From CAZGLR01 sp964526635 (lineage in GTDB: Bacteria; Zixibacteria; MSB-5A5; GN15; JAAZOE01): a DNA stretch of 5,804 nt. Positions 1 to 4,824 of the stretch are shown one piece after another. The stretch spans positions 1-5,804 of the forward strand of contig CAZGLR010000166.1 in the NCBI GenBank assembly GCA_964526635.1, given 5' to 3'. The position numbers were made by a program, and so were the translations under genes. The first letter of the stretch is position 1. Every line of letters starts with the position of its first letter. The notes under the pieces are model-generated. The model saw only the letters and a list, made by a program, of their open reading frames with translations. It searched no databases and was not told where the DNA came from.

Positions 1-25
1 CCTCTGAAGAGGCGCGCCACAAGGG
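1..25. repeat. Palindrome-bearing direct repeat, left copy (truncated by window edge)
   Basis: These 25 bases are repeated exactly at 231-255. The copy begins with CCTCTGAAGAGG, which is self-complementary around a central GA, and continues GGCGCGCCACAAGGG. In the right-hand copy the palindrome extends four bases further left, so this copy is probably cut by the window edge. It looks like a dispersed intergenic repeat of REP type. Genome-wide copy number cannot be judged from here. Confidence 0.8.
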
Positions 26-63
26 CATGAAACAAAACCTATAAAACATTGACCCCTCGTTGC

Positions 64-168
64 GGCGCAACAATTTGTGATGCAGCCAGTTGTGGCGCGA
101 CAAGTTGTCGTGCTCCCAGTTGTGGTACTCCCAGTTGTCATGCAGCCAGTTGTGGCGCTCCCATTTAT
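64..168. repeat. 15-bp tandem repeat array, seven degenerate units
   Basis: Seven consecutive 15-bp units start at 64, 79, 94, 109, 124, 139 and 154. Most end in CAGTTGT or a close variant (CAATTTGT, CAAGTTGT, CATTTAT). Units at 64, 94 and 154 begin GGCGC; units at 79 and 139 share the core ATGCAGCCAGTTGT; units at 109 and 124 share CTCCCAGTTGT. The alternation of subtypes suggests amplification of multi-unit blocks. Because 15 is a multiple of three, several frames stay open across the array and encode pentapeptide-like strings, but none has a ribosome binding site or homology that I recognise. I treat it as a noncoding minisatellite. Confidence 0.85.
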
Positions 169-193
169 GGGTGCGCTATGTGCGGGGGTTTAC

Positions 194-227
194 GGTTAAT
201 GGATGCTGCCGATTAACGGGTGCTGCC
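194..227. repeat. 17-bp tandem duplication
   Basis: Two adjacent 17-bp units, 194-210 (GGTTAATGGATGCTGCC) and 211-227 (GATTAACGGGTGCTGCC), agree at 14 of 17 positions. They run directly into the left arm of the palindrome at 227-246. Unit length and sequence differ from the 15-bp array, so this is a second, independent small repeat in the same gene-free segment. Confidence 0.7.
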
Positions 228-255
228 GCGCCTCTGAAGAGGCGCGCCACAAGGG
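227..255. repeat. Palindromic repeat, right copy, with perfect hairpin
   Basis: Positions 227-234 (CGCGCCTC) and 239-246 (GAGGCGCG) form a perfect 8-bp stem around a TGAA tetraloop; the T and last A of the loop could also pair. Bases 231-255 duplicate 1-25 exactly. It lies downstream of the outer-membrane gene on the minus strand and could stall or end its transcription, but no T-run follows on either strand, so it is not a canonical intrinsic terminator. A dispersed REP-like element is the better reading. Confidence 0.75.
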
Positions 256-308
256 GACTCTATTACCTTGCCGTCAGTCGGCCTTAACTCATGGGGAATC
301 GACCCGCC

Positions 309-1259
309 TTAAAAATTCATCCCGGCCGAGATTCGAAACGTCTCATCAAGCTCATCATGATGTAAATACGCCAGGTCGATCACAAACTGACTGATCACCG
401 CACCCAGGCCGGCCGTGAAACGGCCCTGATCATAGCCGAGCCGTCCAAACGCCACCTCGCGGTAGGCGATTTCCATCCCGGCCTGAAAATCAGCGGAGAT
501 ATCGCCCTCCCATAATTCAGCAGCGAACTTGCGGCCCTCGAAACGAATAATACTGTTGGCCGAGACCAGAATAGATACATTCGGCTGTGCCCAGCGATAC
601 GATATTCCCGGTTTTATCGCCGGTGATATGGTCTCGGTATTGTCATTGGAATAGGAAATAAATGATGTCGTAATATCGGTCACCACCAGCGCGGCAGTGA
701 TTATAGTATCGACTTTATAAATGACTCCGGCATCGAGACCCAGCCCCCAGCCGGTTTCGGTGGAGATATCGCGATACATGACTTTGGCGGTGACGCCATA
801 GGAGATGTCGGCATTGTACTTTCCGGCCAGCGATGCCCCGAACTGGGCATCGAAATGGCTCTCTTCGCGGATGACATAGGGCCATTGGGAGTTTTCATCG
901 AAGCCGGTGATTTTGATTCCGCCGCCGCCGAGGTAGTAGGCATAGAAACCATAGCTGGTCAGGCCGGTGCCGCGTCCGGTATTGGCGGCATAGCCGAGGA
1001 AATCATGATTAAGCAGCGAGCCGAAGGTTTCGGCATGCATCAATTGGATCTGGCTGCCCTGAGGCCAGGCCAGACCGGCCGGATTCCAGTAGCCGGAGGT
1101 GCCGTCATACGGCCCGGCAATAACCGCGCCGCCCATACCGAGCGCACGGGCGCCAACGCCGAGTGAAAACGGTTCACCGGCGTACTTTTCGGCGGCCGCA
1201 GGGGCAACCAGCAGCAGTACGCCAAAAGTCAATATCAGAAAACGTCCGGCCATATGCAT
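309..1259 (-). CDS. PorV/PorQ-family outer-membrane beta-barrel protein
   Basis: The 316-residue product starts with a Sec signal peptide (basic R6, hydrophobic core about 7-19, probable cleavage after AAA near residue 23). The mature N-terminus carries the family signature: GVGARALGMGGA at about 35-46, followed by DGTSGYWNPAGLA at 52-64. The rest is rich in alternating aromatic, glycine and polar stretches typical of beta strands, and the chain ends in phenylalanine (FRISAGMNF), as expected for a BAM-inserted barrel. PorV/PorQ proteins are FadL-like barrels; some serve type IX secretion, but no other type IX gene is present, so that role is not supported. Two in-frame ATGs compete, at 1259 and 1253. 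Neither has a Shine-Dalgarno sequence, and a TATAAT box ends 3 nt before the first, which favours the second start on a leaderless message. Family call firm, function open. Confidence 0.88.
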   Translation of the reverse strand: MHMAGRFLILTFGVLLLVAPAAAEKYAGEPFSLGVGARALGMGGAVIAGPYDGTSGYWNPAGLAWPQGSQIQLMHAETFGSLLNHDFLGYAANTGRGTGLTSYGFYAYYLGGGGIKITGFDENSQWPYVIREESHFDAQFGASLAGKYNADISYGVTAKVMYRDISTETGWGLGLDAGVIYKVDTIITAALVVTDITTSFISYSNDNTETISPAIKPGISYRWAQPNVSILVSANSIIRFEGRKFAAELWEGDISADFQAGMEIAYREVAFGRLGYDQGRFTAGLGAVISQFVIDLAYLHHDELDETFRISAGMNF

Positions 1260-1262
1260 ACC

Positions 1263-1291
1263 ATTATAAGGACGATACTATCCGCTGACCA
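1263..1291 (-). promoter_or_regulatory. Candidate sigma70-type promoter for the PorV/PorQ-like gene
   Basis: On the minus strand TGGTCA (1291-1286, four of six matches to TTGACA) lies 17 nt before a perfect TATAAT (1268-1263). It sits between the T-tract of the upstream gene's terminator and the first ATG, where a new promoter is needed. The expected start of transcription, about seven bases past the -10 box, is near 1256, which is at or inside the annotated start codons. It is a consensus match only. Confidence 0.45.
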
Positions 1292-1292
1292 T

Positions 1293-1334
1293 AAAAATAT
1301 AAAAATGGCGACAGGAAATCAATCCCGTCGCCAT
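1293..1334 (-). terminator. Intrinsic terminator of the HMA-domain gene
   Basis: Read on the minus strand, ATGGCGAC (1334-1327 complement) and GTCGCCAT (1312-1305 complement) form a perfect 8-bp stem around a 14-nt loop. The stem is followed by TTTTTATATTTTT (1305-1293). The stem begins 33 nt after the stop codon of the HMA gene. Stem, T-tract and location all fit Rho-independent termination. Confidence 0.85.
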
Positions 1335-1367
1335 CGAGCTTTACTACATATGTCAGAAGGCGATCAC

Positions 1368-1910
1368 TTAGTTGTCATCGGCCTTGATCAGCCTGGCTTC
1401 AGCCTTGGCGCCATCGGTCTTGCCAGCGCAAGCAGCCTTTTCGGCAGCAGTACAAGTGGCAGCGCAGGCAGCCTTCTGGGCAGCCGTGCAACCGGAGGCC
1501 GAGGCCTTGTCTGCGCACACCTTGCCGTCAGCGCCGGCAACAGTGGCCGGGTAGCCGGCCTTCACGACAACCGCGGACAGGGCCGAGGCGTCGATCTTTT
1601 CGGCATTGTAGGCCACAGTGGCAGTGTTATCTTCGAGGCTGACTTTGACATCGTTTACACCATCAACCTTGGCCAATGTCTTGCTGATATGCGAGACACA
1701 ACCATTGCAGGTCATGTTGGAAACGTTGAGGACGACAGTCTTGTCGCCATCGGTGGCCTTGGCCAAACTGGCTGTTTCAGCCTTGTCGCCGCAGGAGCTG
1801 GCAGTCTTGGCAGCTTTGCTGCCACAACCCGGACCGGCAACGGCCGCGCCTGCAATCAAGAAAAAGGCGGCCATGGTAATTACGAAAATCGAGAAGGTAT
1901 TACGTTTCAC
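1368..1910 (-). CDS. Secreted heavy-metal-associated (HMA) domain protein with cysteine-rich repeat tail
   Basis: The 180-residue product has a signal peptide (MKRNTF, hydrophobic 8-25, AVA-GP cleavage site), so it should act in the periplasm or be lipid-free and exported. A short linker with C29 and C40 precedes an HMA domain at about 57-124. That domain contains the metal-binding loop MTCNGC (66-71, C68 and C71) and the family's GV..V.V and AGYPA elements, resembling MerP/CopZ-type carriers of mercury or copper. The tail, about 129-165, has five cysteines, four of them in two tandem 12-residue units, CTAAQKAACAAT and CTAAEKAACAGK (141-164). The start is GTG at 1910-1908, supported by AGGAGG at 1921-1916. 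There is no adjacent metal ATPase or mercuric reductase, so the metal is unknown. Its own terminator follows, so it is probably monocistronic. Confidence 0.88.
   Translation of the reverse strand: MKRNTFSIFVITMAAFFLIAGAAVAGPGCGSKAAKTASSCGDKAETASLAKATDGDKTVVLNVSNMTCNGCVSHISKTLAKVDGVNDVKVSLEDNTATVAYNAEKIDASALSAVVVKAGYPATVAGADGKVCADKASASGCTAAQKAACAATCTAAEKAACAGKTDGAKAEARLIKADDN
1419..1490 (-). repeat. Intragenic tandem repeat encoding Cys dodecapeptides
   Basis: Two 36-bp units (1490-1455 and 1454-1419) encode the consecutive CTAA(Q/E)KAACA-- peptides of the HMA protein. Each unit puts two cysteines eight residues apart in an Ala/Lys-rich, helix-favouring context. The units differ by synonymous and conservative changes, so the duplication is not brand new. 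Confidence 0.75.
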
Positions 1911-1915
1911 TACAT

Positions 1916-1921
1916 CCTCCT
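1916..1921 (-). promoter_or_regulatory. Ribosome binding site fixing the GTG start of the HMA gene
   Basis: The minus strand reads AGGAGG, five bases before GTG at 1910-1908. This consensus Shine-Dalgarno supports GTG as the start. An ATG directly after it (1915-1913) is followed at once by TAG and cannot encode the protein. Confidence 0.85.
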
Positions 1922-1966
1922 AACAGGGTCATCAAGTGGTGTGTTTGGTTGCTTTGCATAAGTTCG

Positions 1967-2020
1967 GTTGACGCGGGGTAACACCAACCATTTTTGTCTT
2001 GTTTACTTAACCCCTTCAAC
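1967..2020. promoter_or_regulatory. Interrupted inverted repeat upstream of the HMA gene
   Basis: GTTGACGCGGGGTAA (1967-1981) is largely complementary to TTAACCCCTTCAAC (2007-2020): a five-base outer match (GTTGA/TCAAC), a small internal loop, then GGGGT with ACCCC. TGGTTG (1946-1951) also matches CAACCA (1985-1990) in inverse orientation. It could be a regulator site or fold in the HMA mRNA leader. No known operator consensus was identified. Confidence 0.3.
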
Positions 2021-2135
2021 ATCTTCGGCCGCAAATAGTTCCGTCAATCATGGATAATTTGTCTCCACAATAATACGGCTCCTTGTGCGGATATAAAAGC
2101 TATTATCCGGCAACAACTTATTCTACGATTTGGCG

Positions 2136-2213
2136 ATGGAGAAGCAGGTAAATAATTGTTCGCGCTGGCAACTTAGAAGAAATTGGCTTGAAACCGAAGA
2201 AGCAAAACCGTAG
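2136..2213 (+). CDS. Possible 25-residue small ORF ahead of the operon
   Basis: An ATG-initiated ORF of 25 codons (MEKQVNNCSRWQLRRNWLET then five more residues) ends in TAG nine bases before the ATG of the epimerase gene. It is basic in the middle, has two tryptophans and one cysteine, and has no signal peptide or membrane segment. There is no convincing Shine-Dalgarno before it (TTTGGCG). It could be a leader peptide coupling translation into the operon, whose first gene also lacks a clear ribosome binding site, or it could be chance. Confidence 0.2.
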   Translation: MEKQVNNCSRWQLRRNWLETEEAKP

Positions 2214-2222
2214 ATTGGCCCA

Positions 2223-3218
2223 ATGAATTCTCACGAAATCCGCACTGTTCTGGTTACCGGGGCCAATGGATTCATCGGGAGCCGTTTGTGCCGTCTGTTG
2301 GAGGCCAGCGACTACCTTGTGCGTATCCTGTGCCGGGAGACTTCCGATCTCAGCCAGCTGAAAGATATCTCGGTGGACAAACGACACGGCGATATCACCC
2401 GACCCGATACGTTGCCACAGGCGGTCATGGGTGTTGATTATGTGATCCATCTGGCCGGTATGGTCAAAGCCAATAAAAGGGAAGACTTTTATCGCGTCAA
2501 TGAAACCGGGACGACCAACCTGCTCAATGCAATAAAAAACCATAATCCGGATATCAAGAAATTCGTTCAGGTATCATCGGTGGCCGCGGCCGGGCCGGCC
2601 AGAGAGCGGCCGCGCCGCGAAAGCGATCCCCCTAATCCCATCACGACCTATGGCCATTCCAAGCTTTGTGGCGAGGAAGCGATGGCGCCCTTTACCGACC
2701 TGATCCCGATCACGACAATCCGTCCTCCGGCTGTCTATGGTCCCGGCGATAAAGCCACGTTACCGTTGTTTCAAATGACTCGCAAAGGGTTTAAACCATA
2801 TCTGGGCGGCGGTCGCAACAAGGTCCAGATGGTTTATGTCGATGATCTCGTGGCGGCGATTAAACTGGCGATGGAATCCGATGCCGCTACCGGCGAGGCT
2901 TTTTTTATCGCCGATGAAAGGGCATGGTCAATTCGTGAAATGCTTGATATGATGGGCCGATTGCAGGGCAAAAACGGCGGCGGGATCAGTATACCCAAAT
3001 TCATGCTGCGGGGTATCGCTTTGATTAACGAGGGTGCCGCCAAAATCACCAGAAAGCTGCCGTTGTTTTCTTTCGAAAAAGTCCGCGAACTCACTGAAGA
3101 CTGGGCGCTGGATGTATCGAAGGCCAGAGATGTCCTTGGCTTTACGACCCGAACCGATTTCGAAACCGGTGCTCGCCATACGATCGAGTGGTATCTCCGG
3201 GAGGGGTGGTTGAAATGA
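2223..3218 (+). CDS. NAD(P)-dependent epimerase/dehydratase, extended SDR family
   Basis: The 331-residue protein is a full-length extended short-chain dehydrogenase/reductase. The Rossmann nucleotide-binding motif TGANGFIG lies at 12-19. It is followed by the acidic GD (56-57), HLAG (76-79), the catalytic serine region VSS (117-119) and the catalytic YGHSK (Y143, K147). RPPAVYGPGD (167-176) and MVYVDDLVAAI (203-213) are typical of the substrate-binding half. The C-terminal DVSKARDVLGF (297-307) is shared by many sugar epimerases and 3-beta-hydroxysteroid dehydrogenase/dihydroflavonol reductase-like members. The resemblance is closest to the latter group, but the substrate (nucleotide sugar, sterol-like or other) cannot be read from sequence. 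The protein should be cytoplasmic. The start is chosen because the nucleotide-binding strand begins at residue 8; no strong ribosome binding site is visible. It is the first gene of a four-gene operon, and its stop overlaps the next start. Confidence 0.88.
   Translation: MNSHEIRTVLVTGANGFIGSRLCRLLEASDYLVRILCRETSDLSQLKDISVDKRHGDITRPDTLPQAVMGVDYVIHLAGMVKANKREDFYRVNETGTTNLLNAIKNHNPDIKKFVQVSSVAAAGPARERPRRESDPPNPITTYGHSKLCGEEAMAPFTDLIPITTIRPPAVYGPGDKATLPLFQMTRKGFKPYLGGGRNKVQMVYVDDLVAAIKLAMESDAATGEAFFIADERAWSIREMLDMMGRLQGKNGGGISIPKFMLRGIALINEGAAKITRKLPLFSFEKVRELTEDWALDVSKARDVLGFTTRTDFETGARHTIEWYLREGWLK
3200..3206 (+). promoter_or_regulatory. Ribosome binding site deciding the start of the small membrane protein
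   Basis: GGAGGGG ends eight bases before ATG at 3215. This favours the ATGA-overlap start over an in-frame GTG at 3188, which has no such site and would add nine residues overlapping the epimerase. Confidence 0.75.
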
Positions 3219-3634
3219 TCAGCTTTCGCCTTTTGCTGGCCTGCCTGTTCTGGGCCGGACTCGGTCTGTTTATCGTTGAGTTGATTTTGCATATACTTGA
3301 AAAGCAACTCGGCTTGCTGCGGCGTATTCCGAGTGATTTGCTGGAGGAACCGGGAGCCGGATTGTTTGTCTCGAAATTCGTGATGCAGTTTGCCTTCCTG
3401 GTGACGTTCCCGGCGGTGGCCTATAGCTGGTTTTATGTCCTGGTGCCATTTTCGGGTATTCGCGCCGGCATGGCGCTGGCTTTGGTGCTGTTTTTGATGG
3501 GGATTATTCCGTTTACCGTGACCCTGCTGATGCGCATCAGATTCCCGGTTTCATACACCCTGTTTCAACTGGCCGGGCAATTGATCAAATTGATGGTTGT
3601 CTATGGCATCATCTCCTACCTGTACGTGCTGTAG
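3215..3634 (+). CDS. Small integral membrane protein, family not recognised
   Basis: The 139-residue protein is mostly hydrophobic, with four likely membrane helices at about 5-26, 54-78, 84-106 and 113-137. A polar segment at 27-50 joins the first two (KQLGLLRRIPSDLLEEPGAG), with a basic LLRR that should face the cytoplasm. There is no cleavable signal and no metal or catalytic motif that I can see. The start ATG overlaps the epimerase stop as ATGA, a mark of translational coupling, and is backed by GGAGGGG. The next gene follows after 14 nt. It may be a membrane partner for one of the operon's enzymes or the transporter, but this is only inferred from position. Confidence 0.8.
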   Translation: MISFRLLLACLFWAGLGLFIVELILHILEKQLGLLRRIPSDLLEEPGAGLFVSKFVMQFAFLVTFPAVAYSWFYVLVPFSGIRAGMALALVLFLMGIIPFTVTLLMRIRFPVSYTLFQLAGQLIKLMVVYGIISYLYVL

Positions 3635-3648
3635 AAAGGACAGACATC

Positions 3649-4809
3649 ATGGCATCGTTATCATCGGTGCGACGGTATTTTCCGCATACCAAAAAGCACT
3701 TGTACTTCAATGTTGCCTCTTCCGGTCCGTTGCCTCAACCGGCCTACCGGATTCAGGATGCGCATTATCAGGCGGCGCGCGATGCTGTTTTGGGTAGTCA
3801 GCCGGAACTCTTCGAGACTCTCGATCGACTTCGAGCCAACGCCGCCAAACTTTTCGGCGCCCGCCGGGATGAAGTCGGTTTTGGTTTCAATACAACATTC
3901 GGCCTCAACATCGCGGCCTTCGGGCTGCCATTGAAACGCGGCGATGAGGTCATTTTATCCGATGTGGAATTTCCGGCCAATGTGTATCCGTGGCTGGCCC
4001 TGCGTGATCGCGGGGTGAAGATCAAATTTGTCGGGGCTATCGATGGCTTCTTCAATTTCAACCGTCTGGCCGACGCTATCACCAAAAAGACCAAAGTCGT
4101 GGCGTTGTCATTTGTCCAGTATCACAATGGTTTCAAAATCGATGTCGCAGCCATCGGCAAACTATGCCGCGACTATGGGATTGTTTTTGTGCTTGATTGC
4201 ATGCAGGGCGCCGGCTGCGAACCGATGAACCTGCGCACATGGAATGTCGATATCGCCTCAGCCGGGGGACAGAAATGGCTACTGGGCGCGCAGGGATCGG
4301 GCCTCTACTATATTTCCGAAAGCGCCCAGAAGATATTGAAGGCACCATGGTGCAGTTGGCTGAGTATAGACTGGCAATGCAACTGGAGCGAGCTCAACGA
4401 TTTCTCGCGGGAATTATATCCCGGCGCTCAGAAATATGAACTGGGTTCCTATCCGGCCGGACTGGTTCATTCGCTGGACTGGTCGCTTAATTTCCTGATC
4501 TCGAACGGTATTAAAAACATCCAGGAGCATAATCACAACCTGATCGATATGTTGATTGAGTATCTGCTCAGCGAGCCATATTATCGCATCACCAGTTCGC
4601 TGACACCAAAGCACCGTTCTTCCATACTTAGCTTTACTACCGACTATGACGACATTGCCAGTGTGTATCGACGGATGGCGGATAAGGGCATCACAGCATC
4701 GCTGCGCGAGGGTGCTGTCCGGGTATCTATTCATCTCTATAACAATAAAGCCGACCTTCGTACGCTGATAAAAATATTACAGCAGATAGCACGATCTCAT
4801 CAGGGGTAA
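3649..4809 (+). CDS. Class V aminotransferase-fold PLP-dependent enzyme
   Basis: The 386-residue protein is a fold-type I PLP enzyme of the class V aminotransferase superfamily (cysteine desulfurase/isopenicillin N epimerase-like). Visible landmarks are LYFNVASSGPLP near the N-terminus (18-29), FGFNTTFGLN (78-87) for phosphate binding, SFVQYHNGFKID (154-165), the aspartate that contacts the pyridine nitrogen in VLDCMQGAG (D183), and the Schiff-base lysine in SAGGQKWLLGAQGSG (K209). AVRVSIHLYNN (356-366) is the usual C-terminal substrate-carboxylate region (R358). The mobile-loop cysteine of cysteine desulfurases is not seen where expected before this segment, so sulfur mobilisation is unlikely. 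The residue before the lysine is Q rather than the H common in the family. Transamination, racemisation or lyase chemistry on an amino acid are all possible. AAAGGA eight bases before the ATG supports the start. It sits 14 nt after the membrane protein and 15 nt before the transporter. Confidence 0.87.
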   Translation: MASLSSVRRYFPHTKKHLYFNVASSGPLPQPAYRIQDAHYQAARDAVLGSQPELFETLDRLRANAAKLFGARRDEVGFGFNTTFGLNIAAFGLPLKRGDEVILSDVEFPANVYPWLALRDRGVKIKFVGAIDGFFNFNRLADAITKKTKVVALSFVQYHNGFKIDVAAIGKLCRDYGIVFVLDCMQGAGCEPMNLRTWNVDIASAGGQKWLLGAQGSGLYYISESAQKILKAPWCSWLSIDWQCNWSELNDFSRELYPGAQKYELGSYPAGLVHSLDWSLNFLISNGIKNIQEHNHNLIDMLIEYLLSEPYYRITSSLTPKHRSSILSFTTDYDDIASVYRRMADKGITASLREGAVRVSIHLYNNKADLRTLIKILQQIARSHQG

Positions 4810-4824
4810 ACGGGGACAAATTAA

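Larger units (their letters stand above)
1911..2222. other. 312-bp divergent intergenic region
   Basis: This holds the upstream regions of both the minus-strand HMA gene and the plus-strand operon. The HMA ribosome binding site (AGGAGG, 1921-1916) is clear. Inverted elements lie at 1967-1981 with 2007-2020 and at 1946-1951 with 1985-1990. A possible minus-strand promoter is TTTATA (2097-2092), 16 nt, TATTAT (2075-2070), which would leave a leader of about 150 nt. A short hairpin CGGATA/TATCCG spans 2088-2109. A 25-codon ORF lies at 2136-2213. No strong plus-strand sigma70 promoter was found by eye, and no riboswitch family was recognised. Confidence 0.5.

Noticed and set aside
64..168. CRISPR array
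   Set aside because: The units are only 15 bp, directly adjacent and degenerate, with no unique spacers and no cas genes.
1..190. Minus-strand open frame through the array to the window edge (Thr/Gly/Cys-rich, ATG at 141)
   Set aside because: The 15-bp period keeps several frames open by chance. It has no ribosome binding site and no recognisable domain, and it is cut by the window edge.
270..282. Terminator hairpin GCCG-TCAGT-CGGC downstream of the outer-membrane gene
   Set aside because: The stem has only four base pairs and no T-run follows.
90..287. Plus-strand ORF of 65 codons across the 15-bp array
   Set aside because: It has no ribosome binding site and its low-complexity repeat peptide arises from the 15-bp period. 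The downstream half runs through the palindromic repeat.
855..1166. Plus-strand ORF of 103 codons inside the outer-membrane gene
   Set aside because: It is antisense to a family-recognisable protein and shows no start signals of its own.
309..1259. Type IX secretion component PorV
   Set aside because: The family match is clear, but nothing else of type IX secretion is in the window, and many PorV/PorQ-family members occur in genomes without it.
1254..1961. 235-codon plus-strand ORF opposite the HMA gene
   Set aside because: It is the antisense shadow of an Ala/Cys-rich gene that has a signal peptide, a clear Shine-Dalgarno, a known domain and a terminator on the minus strand.
2834..3307. 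Minus-strand ORF of 157 codons across the epimerase/membrane-gene junction
   Set aside because: It spans two well-supported plus-strand genes, and its Ser/Arg-rich composition is typical of a shadow frame.
3188..3634. Longer start (GTG at 3188) for the small membrane protein
   Set aside because: The ATG at 3215 has an ideal Shine-Dalgarno and the typical ATGA overlap. The extra nine residues have no support.
3649..4809. Cysteine desulfurase (SufS/IscS) assignment
   Set aside because: The catalytic mobile-loop cysteine is not seen near residue 350-360, and there are no Fe-S assembly genes nearby.
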